Shown here: in pieces, positions 7,404 to 14,220 of the stretch
Layout: each line of letters starts with the position of its first letter
How positions within the stretch are numbered: position 1 is the stretch's first letter
From: a virus
Length of the DNA stretch: 24,918 bases
IMG/VR virus record: IMGVR_UViG_3300047094_000277
Span: 1-24,918 of that record
Reading direction: 5' to 3' (one strand)
The notes under the pieces: generated by a model
What the model was told of the DNA's origin: nothing
Database searches by the model: none
The model's input: the letters and a program-made list of their open reading frames with translations, nothing else
Made by a program: the position numbers and the translations under genes

Positions 7404-8792
7404 TTAGACCTTGGAGATGGTGCAGATGATAGACGCCGTGGACGGGTGGACCGCCGTGGCCGGAAGGAACTCCAGCGTCACATCCAGATCGGTCACGGCC
7501 CAGTACAACTGGAGGTAGTCGTTCGCGGCCAGTTCGACGTAGTAATTCCACCCCGGCAACACATGGCCGTTGACCCCGCCGTGCCGCTCAGGGACGGACA
7601 CGATCCCGTTTGATCCCGTGACGTAGGTACCGTTCTTGGCAATCCAGATGTTTACGTCATGGATCTGCGTGTCGGAATTGGTGAACTGCCCCGACCACTG
7701 GAAGTTGTACACCCCCGCCTGACTGACCGTGATCTTGGAGTTGGTCAGCCCCGTATCAATCGACACGCCATAGGCCGTATCAATCGTGTCGAACGTGATG
7801 AGCTTGGCCGTGTTGATTGAGGTGTGCGTCTGGTCCGTAAAGTCTTGGAACGCGCCCCAGCGCCGTCCGCTCTGTCCCGTATCGCCAATGGTGATCCATG
7901 CGCCATTGACGTAGAAGTAGATCAGCCCCGTGTCCGTGCCGACGTACATCCCGCCGTTGGGCAGGACCGCAGGACGGAGCGCCAGCGTCCCAGACTGCAC
8001 ATGGATCAGCGAGTCGGAGTCGTGCGCGTCAATCGCTGCGGCCACCAGATTGTCGTTGGCGCGAACGATGTTGGAGTCCACCTTGCCCTGCGCGTTGACC
8101 GGCGAGGGGAACGGATCGACCCTGTTGCGCCCGATCTGCGACTGCGTATAGATGACATCGGCCACCTGCCCGTTCAGCGTGTAACTGCCCGTGGCAGCGA
8201 CTAGGAGCGGCCCCTTGCGGAGATCCGCTGTCTGCCCTGCCACGCTGAACGCGCCGTAGTCTGCCGCGACCCGTCGAGCGGGGATCAGCCCTGCCGCTTG
8301 CCCTGCGAGGCTGAAGTAGCCCGTGTCGGGAGAAAAGGCGTAGCCCTGCCCGAATGATGTCGCTTGGCCGTCCAGCGTGAACGTGCCGTGGTCTGCCGTG
8401 ACAAGACGGGTGATCGGGAAGCCCGCATCCTGCCCCGTCAGCGCAAACGTCCCGTGGTCCAAGGGGAGCGTGCGGCTGCTGGTCAGCGTGGCGTCTTGGC
8501 CCGACAGCGTGAAGGTGCCGTGGACAGGGCTAAAGGCATAGCCCAGCCCGAAGGCCGTGGACTGCCCATCCAGCGTGTACGTCCCGTGGTCCGCGATAAG
8601 GCGAGCGCCCTTATCAAAGACCACCGCCTCGCCAGAGAGCGTGTACGACCCGTGCGCGGCAGAGAGGCTGAACGAGGCGCTGGTGGCCGCATCCTGCCCA
8701 CTCAGCGTAAAAGTGCCCACGGCGGCGATGAGGACTCGCGCCACCCCCGTCGAGGAGAGTGGCGCACCGCTGATCGGGAACCCAGAAAGCAT
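7404..8792 (-). CDS. Tail fibre protein 3 with nine 22-residue repeats and a C1q-like head
   Basis: 462 residues. A short leader (MLSGFPISGAPLSSTG) precedes nine repeats of exactly 22 residues (about 24-218) with core G-(T/S)-(F/Y)-(T/S)-L-x-G-Q; the leading Gly falls at 26, 48, 70, 92, 114, 136, 158, 180 and 202. Residues about 226-302 are the same module as at the N-terminus of fibre 1 (VRANDNLVAAAIDAHDSD, IHVQS, GTDTGLIYFYVNGAWITI). The last ~150 residues (FDTIDTAYGVSIDTG, VSQAGVYNFQWSGQF, NIWIAKNGTYV, LAANDYLQLYW) look like a C1q/TNF-type jelly roll common in phage fibre tips. It is probably a trimeric receptor-binding or adaptor protein. It starts 4 bases after the glycosyltransferase stop. 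Confidence 0.85.
   Translation of the reverse strand: MLSGFPISGAPLSSTGVARVLIAAVGTFTLSGQDAATSASFSLSAAHGSYTLSGEAVVFDKGARLIADHGTYTLDGQSTAFGLGYAFSPVHGTFTLSGQDATLTSSRTLPLDHGTFALTGQDAGFPITRLVTADHGTFTLDGQATSFGQGYAFSPDTGYFSLAGQAAGLIPARRVAADYGAFSVAGQTADLRKGPLLVAATGSYTLNGQVADVIYTQSQIGRNRVDPFPSPVNAQGKVDSNIVRANDNLVAAAIDAHDSDSLIHVQSGTLALRPAVLPNGGMYVGTDTGLIYFYVNGAWITIGDTGQSGRRWGAFQDFTDQTHTSINTAKLITFDTIDTAYGVSIDTGLTNSKITVSQAGVYNFQWSGQFTNSDTQIHDVNIWIAKNGTYVTGSNGIVSVPERHGGVNGHVLPGWNYYVELAANDYLQLYWAVTDLDVTLEFLPATAVHPSTASIICTISKV
8139..8723 (-). repeat. Nine in-register 66-bp repeats (22 residues each)
   Basis: Nine coding repeats with no insertion or deletion between them. Units 3 and 6 are near-identical (LDGQ, then FGLGYAFSP versus FGQGYAFSP), showing a higher-order 198-bp duplication on top of the 66-bp unit. 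Confidence 0.85.
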
Positions 8793-8796
8793 CGCG

Positions 8797-9786
8797 TTAG
8801 CTCACGGCAGAGGTGGCAATTCGCTCGCGCAAATCTTCCGCGATCTGGGCAAACGGCGCATCCCAGTTCCCGTAAGTTGTTTGGCGATATAGCCTTACCG
8901 TATCATACCACGGGGTCGTTTCTCCGGGGAGTGCCCAGACATAGTACGGCAGCGCCGGAACGATCACCCATGTCTCTACGCCCAACGCCGCCGCGCAGTG
9001 CGCCACGGACGTATCGCTAGTAATCACAAGGTCCAACCCAGCGAGGATGCTGGCCGTAGCGGTCCAGTCTGTCATCTCGTCGCGCAAGTCCGTGAACGGC
9101 ACATCCAGCAGATCGTCGTCACGCTGGAGGCTGTAGAAGTTCGCGCCGGGAATCTTGGTTAGCGCCAGCATGAGGGACGGATTGAACTTCCGGTGTTGCT
9201 CATGCTCAAACTTCGGGTTGCCAGACCAGCGGACCCCGACGTTCAGGCCAGCCGGAAACACCCGAGGCGTAGCGCGAAGGTACGGGGCACCGCTCAAGTC
9301 AGAGTACTCCAGCTTCAAGACATACGGGGCGCTCATCGCAGGAACCCAGTAGTCGTGCGCTGGAAGCTCCTTGTCGGTGTCTGCCACCACTTCGCTTACG
9401 CCGTCGATGGTGCCAAGCAACCCGACCAACGAGGGGTGCGTGGTTAGCACCACCCGCCCGTACTTGGCAAGGTCCGTGGCAAACCGCGCGTTGATAATGT
9501 GGTCGCCCAATCCGCCTTCGCTTCGCAGCAAGATCGTCGGGTTCGGGCCACGGAAGATCGGGGCTGGCGTATTGAGCGGCGGGGAGCCAAAGACGTTTAT
9601 CATGCGCCCCGCGCTCATCATGTCCATGCCACGGCGCAGGTTCCCGTGCCGTAGTTCGTGCCACCCCAAGTTAAACGCCACGCGAGGATCGTCCTGCGGT
9701 TGATCGCGCAGGATGCGCTCCGACTGATCCGCTTTGCCTTCAACGGCAAGCGCCAGCGCGGCGTCCAATGGATGCACGTTAGACAT
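8797..9786 (-). CDS. GT9/heptosyltransferase-like glycosyltransferase with TPR-like N-terminus
   Basis: 329 residues. I start at the ATG at 9786 (MSNVHPLDAA), which overlaps the upstream stop by 8 bases; the 28 codons above it overlap the previous gene out of frame and look spurious. Residues 5-65 are helical and TPR-like (AALALAVEGKADQSERIL, FNLGWHELRHG). Residues 85-330 resemble the GT-B fold of ADP-heptose:LPS heptosyltransferases and TPR-linked relatives: RSEGGLGDHI (88-97), VGVRWSGNPKF (183-193), and SDTSVAHCAAALG (257-269), the nucleotide-sugar-side motif that usually reads D-T-x-x-A-H-x-x-x-A-L-G, followed by WALPGETTPWY (284-294). Such enzymes transfer a sugar from a nucleotide donor. 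Inside a tail-fibre block the acceptor could be a virion protein, or host LPS or a cell-wall glycan. Confidence 0.85.
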   Translation of the reverse strand: MSNVHPLDAALALAVEGKADQSERILRDQPQDDPRVAFNLGWHELRHGNLRRGMDMMSAGRMINVFGSPPLNTPAPIFRGPNPTILLRSEGGLGDHIINARFATDLAKYGRVVLTTHPSLVGLLGTIDGVSEVVADTDKELPAHDYWVPAMSAPYVLKLEYSDLSGAPYLRATPRVFPAGLNVGVRWSGNPKFEHEQHRKFNPSLMLALTKIPGANFYSLQRDDDLLDVPFTDLRDEMTDWTATASILAGLDLVITSDTSVAHCAAALGVETWVIVPALPYYVWALPGETTPWYDTVRLYRQTTYGNWDAPFAQIAEDLRERIATSAVS

Positions 9787-10279
9787 CAGCCGTGGGCGGG
9801 AATACGGGGGACGGCACGTTGCTCGTCGGCGGCTGTGGCGGGAACCCAACGTCCCAGATCGCATCGCCAAGTCCCTGCGTCACCGTGTCTGTCACTGTCT
9901 GGACATACGGAGGCCACTGATCCTTGATCGCCACGGGGAGCGCCGCGTAGGCGTCGGACGCCATAAAGGTTGACGCGAAGGCCAGACGGTTTGCCTTGTC
10001 TTGTTCAACCTCTGTCTGCTTCTCAGCGTTCTGCGCATCCAGTTCAGCTTGCGTCTTGTCGCGCTTGATGAAGGTGCAGATGACCTTTGTTGGGCGAACG
10101 TCAAACTGAATCGGCAAGAACACTTCGTACCGATCTACAAAGCTGTCTGGACGGATGCACTCAGCGTAGTACCACCCCAAGTCGAGCAGCTCAAAGTCCG
10201 ACTTGTTGGACAGGTCTGGAGCCAAGATGCCGGGGCCGCTGACGACGGCCCCTTGTTCAACGTAACAGTAAAGTCGCAT
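9779..10279 (-). CDS. Tail-associated accessory protein (fibre-assembly-like), unknown function
   Basis: 166 residues. The opening MRLYCYVEQGAVVSGPGIL with a later LLDLGWYYAECIRP and TKVICTFIKRDKTQAEL resembles small proteins that follow tail fibre genes and are often annotated as fibre assembly or tail-associated proteins: an N-terminal beta region that begins like a readout of Y-V-E-x-G, then a long helix (about 77-100), then a Pro-rich tail (PPQPPTSNVPSPVFPP). No enzyme motif is visible. It sits between the RCC1 protein and the glycosyltransferase, and its stop overlaps the latter's start by 8 bases. A chaperone or structural adaptor for the neighbouring adsorption proteins is plausible; the sequence does not decide. 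Confidence 0.72.
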   Translation of the reverse strand: MRLYCYVEQGAVVSGPGILAPDLSNKSDFELLDLGWYYAECIRPDSFVDRYEVFLPIQFDVRPTKVICTFIKRDKTQAELDAQNAEKQTEVEQDKANRLAFASTFMASDAYAALPVAIKDQWPPYVQTVTDTVTQGLGDAIWDVGFPPQPPTSNVPSPVFPPTADV

Positions 10280-10290
10280 AGGGTTCTCGG

Positions 10291-11673
10291 TTAGCTGCGA
10301 ATAGCGATAGATGAGTAAACGCCAGCGTCTAGCGCATCAATGGCTTGTAGCCAATTTGTTGCAGACCCAATTTGGACGGGGCTTGACCTAGTAGTTGTGT
10401 TGCCTTGGCCAAGCGAACCATTAGAATTGTCCCCCCATGCCCATAGTGTGCCGTTAGTTCTCACGGCAATGGTGTGGAATAACCCTGCTTTAACGTAAGC
10501 CCAACTTGTCAACGTGCCGACTTGCGTTGGTTCGCTTTTATTGTTCCCAGAATCACCAGTGCCGCATTGACCGTTGAAGTTGTACCCCCACATCCACAGC
10601 GACCCTGTTGTTTTAATGGCACCGCTATGAAAAGTGCCAGCAGCAACTTGCGCCCAGTTGGTGTCTGTTCCAACCTGCACAGGACTGCTAAACCCCCACG
10701 GCAAAGTGTTTGCCGAAGGATAAAACACCGCAACAGATGTTCCATTAACGCCAGTTTCACACTCACTGGTTGATGGGTTAAAAACGTATGGGTAATTTGA
10801 CAAGTCAACAAAACTTGAATACTTCGCCCCAAATGTTGCCGTGCCGCCGCCTCCGCACTCGGAGGTTATAGGAACAACTTCGTAGTAGGACGGGTTGTTC
10901 AGGTCCGTTTTTCCACACTGGTATTGTGTGTTTGTTCCCCACGCATACAGCGCACCGCCTGTGGTAAGCGCAAGGGCGTGTTCACTGCCAGTTGAGACTG
11001 CGGACCAGCTAATCGCTGAACTTACCTGTACAGGAGACGAGTAGCCGGTTTGGCTTACTGTCGGGTAGGGTGTGTTAAGAATCGTTCCATATGCATCAGT
11101 GTACGACTGCCCGCCAAACCCCCACGCCCACAGCGTATTCCCGCTGCGAATAGCATGGCCATTGTAAAGGGCAACCGAGCCATACCCAATCTTCGTCCAA
11201 CTTGTAAGAGTGCCGATTTGCACAGGACTAGACTTGTTTGTGATTGTCCCATCTCCCAACTGTCCATTCGTTCCCTCGCCCCATGCCCACAAAGTCCCAT
11301 CAGTTTTAAGGGCGAGCGTACTAAACCTTTTTGCCTGTGCCGTACTCCAGTTGGTTAGTGAGCCAATTTGCACAGGGCTAGACTTGCTCACTGTTGTCCC
11401 GTCACCAAGACGACCTCCTCCCCCAACCCCCCATGCCCACAGCGACCCACTAGACTGCACGGCAAGAACGTGTGATGATATGGACGCATCTGTCCATGCA
11501 GTTGATGATCCAACCTGCACAGGACTTGATCTGCTAGTGGTATTACCTTGCCCAAGCTGTCCGCTGCTGTTAATCCCCCACGCATACAGCCCAGAGCCAG
11601 CAGTTCCAGCGGCCCGAAGCACCCATCCAAACCCTCGCGCCGTCATCGCGCCTATCGTAGAAAGAACAGGCAT
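10291..11673 (-). CDS. RCC1-repeat seven-bladed beta-propeller protein
   Basis: 460 residues. After a short hydrophobic lead (1-25) come seven RCC1-type repeats, each with a LWAWG core (WG at 32, 81, 131, 184, 245, 362, 412), G-Q/R-L-G, SSPVQ(I/V)G and a closing strand with H/S-x-(L/I)-A. Seven is the full count for an RCC1 propeller. Blade 5 carries about 65 extra residues (252-326) with Cys at 253, 273 and 305. RCC1 propellers are protein- or ligand-binding discs; in phages they occur in tail regions and are presumed adsorption proteins, and no catalytic residues are evident. The start ATG is fixed by TAAGAGGATATT-ATG, fused to the upstream stop. By eye the gene looks less GC-rich than its neighbours, which hints at separate acquisition. 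Confidence 0.88.
   Translation of the reverse strand: MPVLSTIGAMTARGFGWVLRAAGTAGSGLYAWGINSSGQLGQGNTTSRSSPVQVGSSTAWTDASISSHVLAVQSSGSLWAWGVGGGGRLGDGTTVSKSSPVQIGSLTNWSTAQAKRFSTLALKTDGTLWAWGEGTNGQLGDGTITNKSSPVQIGTLTSWTKIGYGSVALYNGHAIRSGNTLWAWGFGGQSYTDAYGTILNTPYPTVSQTGYSSPVQVSSAISWSAVSTGSEHALALTTGGALYAWGTNTQYQCGKTDLNNPSYYEVVPITSECGGGGTATFGAKYSSFVDLSNYPYVFNPSTSECETGVNGTSVAVFYPSANTLPWGFSSPVQVGTDTNWAQVAAGTFHSGAIKTTGSLWMWGYNFNGQCGTGDSGNNKSEPTQVGTLTSWAYVKAGLFHTIAVRTNGTLWAWGDNSNGSLGQGNTTTRSSPVQIGSATNWLQAIDALDAGVYSSIAIRS
10696..10920 (-). other. Insertion within RCC1 blade 5
   Basis: Codes for about 75 residues between the WG core and the SSPVQ motif of blade 5, where other blades have about 15-20. It is rich in Tyr, Asn, Ser and Gly (SECGGGGTATFGAKYSS, STSECETGVN) and holds three cysteines. 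It would project from the propeller rim. Confidence 0.6.
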
Positions 11674-11682
11674 AATATCCTC

Positions 11683-12624
11683 TTACGCGAATCGCGTCTG
11701 ACTGCCGAGCAACGTGTACGTCGGCGTGGATGCGGTCTTGATGACCGTGTAGGTGTAGATGTCGATGCTGCTGGCGTTCCCAGCGGTCGGGGCCGTCCCA
11801 CCCTGCCACCGCACCGTTGCCGATGTTCCGTCGATCTGATGCGCCGTGGGGTAATACGGCGTTGTCCCCTGCTGCACCAAGAACGTAATGGTCAGAGACT
11901 CGCCAACGGCCATCGTTGAGTTCAGTGTTGTCCCACTGTTCCCTCGGATGTTCAACGTCCAATTGGCGCTGGCATTGCTGGTGTAGAACAAGACCGCTTG
12001 CGTAAGGACATCGTAGGCAATAGTCCCCGTGGCTGCGGTGGCGCTTACGGTGGCCTTTTCTAGTGCTTGCTGAATCTTGGTTGTCCCGGCCACCGTCAAC
12101 GCTGTCAACGATCCCACGCTGGTCAGCGAAGACGCGGTGACGCCACTGGCGAGCGTTGCGCCCGTCAACGTGCCAGCCGCCGCTGTTACCGTCCCGCTTG
12201 CGCCAAGGGCAATCGCGGTGCCGTTGACCGTCACGCTGCTATTGGTCAGCGACGAATTGCCAATGTTGGACAGCGTGTTGTCAGCGCCACTGATCGTCTT
12301 GTTCGTCAGCGTGACGCTATCCACCGTCGTGACGGCACGATCCGCGACATAGGAACAGAAGACATCCTTGGTCCCCGCCGAGAACACCACCTTGGCGTCC
12401 GCGTTGGAGGACTGCAACACGGTGTCCCGTGAGAGCGTCCCTGCGCCGGTCGTGCCGATCCCGACCTCCCACTCACTCCCGCCAGCAATGACGTAGTAGA
12501 CCGATACGCCATTGCCGAACGCGGTCGTGAACGACTGGAAGCCTGTGGCTGCGCCGTCAAGCGTCAGCGTTCCGTTGCCAGTGGTTGTCGTACTTTCTTT
12601 GACGCGATCTGCTAATGCTGGCAT
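11683..12624 (-). CDS. Tail fibre protein 2
   Basis: 313 residues. The N-terminal ~97 residues (MPALADRVKESTTTTGNG, then SFTTAFGNGVSVYYVI and GAGTLSRDTVL, ending VFCSYVADRAV) are a widespread phage domain found at the head of tail-associated proteins, probably the attachment part. Residues about 100-185 are a Thr/Ser/Gly-rich low-complexity shaft (TLTNKTISGADNTLSNIG). The C-terminal ~120 residues (YDVLTQAVLFYTSNASANW, SLTITFLVQQGTTPYYP, RWQGGTAPTAGNASSIDIY) match a recurrent fibre-tip domain ending near the C-terminus. The 25-base gap upstream has AGGA 8 bases before the ATG. It is distinct from fibres 1 and 3 at its N-terminus, so it probably attaches at another point or through another protein. 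The ligand is unknown. Confidence 0.82.
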   Translation of the reverse strand: MPALADRVKESTTTTGNGTLTLDGAATGFQSFTTAFGNGVSVYYVIAGGSEWEVGIGTTGAGTLSRDTVLQSSNADAKVVFSAGTKDVFCSYVADRAVTTVDSVTLTNKTISGADNTLSNIGNSSLTNSSVTVNGTAIALGASGTVTAAAGTLTGATLASGVTASSLTSVGSLTALTVAGTTKIQQALEKATVSATAATGTIAYDVLTQAVLFYTSNASANWTLNIRGNSGTTLNSTMAVGESLTITFLVQQGTTPYYPTAHQIDGTSATVRWQGGTAPTAGNASSIDIYTYTVIKTASTPTYTLLGSQTRFA

Positions 12625-12649
12625 AAGGCGGTCCTGTCAGAGAGAGAAC

Positions 12650-13066
12650 TTAGGACAACTGGAGGATGCCGTTCGTGGCGTCAAAGTCCACCGTGAAGGT
12701 ATCGCCCGAAGCCAGCGTCACGCTCGACCCGTAATCCCACCAGCCAATAAGGTCTTGGTTCGTCGCCGTGCTGTTGTAGAAGACGGCGTAGCGGAGCGGA
12801 CCTACCGCACCCGTGGCCGTGAACACCACATCGTTGCCGATCAGCTTGTACAAGCCGCTTGACTGCGCCGACGAGGTGATGGTGACGGTCGCGCCACCAG
12901 CGGTGTAGCCGTTGCCCGCCGAGATCTCCGTAATGTCCGCCTTCACGCTATTGGCCGACGACGGCGCGGTGTTGGACAACATGATCTTGAGCGTGTCGGA
13001 GCCGAGGTTGTGCTTCTTCTCCGCGACCGCTTCGACGAAGGCGTTGAACTTGTTAAACGAAGCCAT
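12650..13066 (-). CDS. Conserved phage virion-type protein, unknown function
   Basis: 138 residues starting MASFNKFNAFVEAVAEKKHN. I recognise this as a common uncharacterised protein in tail regions of many phages: N-terminal helix, then LKIMLSNTAP, ADITEISAGNGYTAGG, RYAVFYNSTA, DLIGWWDYGS and DTFTVDFDATNGIL. It is beta-rich and probably a structural tail-associated protein, though no role is proven to my knowledge. The frame extends 18 codons further up, but those read as non-coding and the MASF start is the family's normal one. No Shine-Dalgarno precedes it; the 23-base gap instead carries the pyrimidine run CTCCTCCT. Translation may rely on re-initiation from the upstream stop. Confidence 0.85.
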   Translation of the reverse strand: MASFNKFNAFVEAVAEKKHNLGSDTLKIMLSNTAPSSANSVKADITEISAGNGYTAGGATVTITSSAQSSGLYKLIGNDVVFTATGAVGPLRYAVFYNSTATNQDLIGWWDYGSSVTLASGDTFTVDFDATNGILQLS

Positions 13067-13089
13067 GATAGGAGGAGTTAGAGTATGCG

Positions 13090-14220
13090 TTAGTTGACGC
13101 GAATAGCAACGATAGTGCAAGCCCCACCAGAAACGCTTGCCGTATTCCCCGCTGCAAGCTTATACGCAGACACCGTAACGGTTCCAGCACCAGAAAATGT
13201 GACAACATCATTTACAGCAAATCCAAGCGACCATGACGTTGGCGTTGTTGACGATGCGCCAGTTACCCCAAGCATCTGTGCGGAACTCCAAATGCTTGCC
13301 CCGCTAATCGTTGCCGTGGCTGTCATTTGTACACGCTCAAGCGCAACAGCCCCAGCACTGCACGTTGGGTTGGCGGCGCTCATGAGCAAGTAGCTGCCAG
13401 CGGACGAAATGTTAAGGGTGGCAACAGTCGTTGCTGTCGTCCCAATGGTGACGGAACTCACGTTTGACGCAGAGACCACTGTTGGGTTGACGTTTAGCCC
13501 GGACACCGTACCAGTAAAGGTCGTGTTATTGAGCGTAGCCCCAGCAATCGTCCCGCCGTTGCGCGTGGAGCCGGTCGCCGTAATGGTGCCAGTTTCCGTG
13601 TGCGTGGGGATGGTCGTGCCGCTAGGAACGGTCAACGTAGTGGGCGAAACCGTGCCGCCGCTCAATGTCGCGGAAGTAAAGTTCGCCGTGCCTGTTACGG
13701 TTGGGGACGGCAGTGAAGTGCCTGACGGTGCGTTTAGCGTAGTCGGAGATACCGTGCCGCCACTAATTGTACCGCTGTTCGTAGTCGTTCCTGACAGTGT
13801 GGCGTTGCTCAGGGTGCCAGAGCCAATCACCGTGCCAGCCGGAAGGTTTAGCGTGGACGGAGAAAGCGTCCCGCCCGTGATTTCGCCGTTGTTGGTCGTC
13901 GTCCCAACTAGCGTTGCGTTGATAAACGATGGGTTCCCCGTGGTCGGGACATAGCTGATCTCCTCCCACGCCGCCCCAGTATCAAACCAGAGCTTGACCG
14001 ATCCGGCATCGGTTGTGAGCCACTTACGACCAGCCGTTCCGGCGATGGGACGAGCAGCTAAGGCAGACGACTGGAGGTGGATGCCACCATCACTGTCGTG
14101 ATCCACATACGCGCCGCGAACAGAGTTGTCGTTCGCTTTCACTACAGTCGCATCCAGCGGATCGCCGTTTGACGGATTGGTAAACGCCGCGACCCCATGT
14201 TGCCCCACGGTTTGTGCCAT
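13090..14220 (-). CDS. Tail fibre protein 1
   Basis: 376 residues. Residues 13-89 form a module with VKANDNSVRGAYVDHDSDGG, IHLQSS, LAARP and TTDAGSVKLWFDTGAAWEEI. A related module occurs mid-protein in the fibre encoded at 7404..8792, so it may be a virion-attachment or trimerisation domain. Residues about 100-235 are a Gly/Thr/Ser shaft with imperfect repeats of 34-38 residues keyed by GGTxSPxTL (116, 154, 188). The C-terminal 110 residues are beta-rich (LNISSAGSYLLMSAAN, LGFAVNDVVTFSGAGTVTVS), ending in ACTIVAIRVN, and look like a compact jelly-roll head. It directly follows the hub gene (TGATG overlap). The receptor is unknown. Confidence 0.83.
   Translation of the reverse strand: MAQTVGQHGVAAFTNPSNGDPLDATVVKANDNSVRGAYVDHDSDGGIHLQSSALAARPIAGTAGRKWLTTDAGSVKLWFDTGAAWEEISYVPTTGNPSFINATLVGTTTNNGEITGGTLSPSTLNLPAGTVIGSGTLSNATLSGTTTNSGTISGGTVSPTTLNAPSGTSLPSPTVTGTANFTSATLSGGTVSPTTLTVPSGTTIPTHTETGTITATGSTRNGGTIAGATLNNTTFTGTVSGLNVNPTVVSASNVSSVTIGTTATTVATLNISSAGSYLLMSAANPTCSAGAVALERVQMTATATISGASIWSSAQMLGVTGASSTTPTSWSLGFAVNDVVTFSGAGTVTVSAYKLAAGNTASVSGGACTIVAIRVN
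13516..13923 (-). repeat. Degenerate shaft repeats in tail fibre 1
   Basis: About three imperfect units of 34-38 residues, each with a GGT(L/V)SP(S/T)TL block followed by P(A/S)GT and TGT or SGT strands. The repeats are clearer in protein than in DNA, implying an old duplication. Confidence 0.6.
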
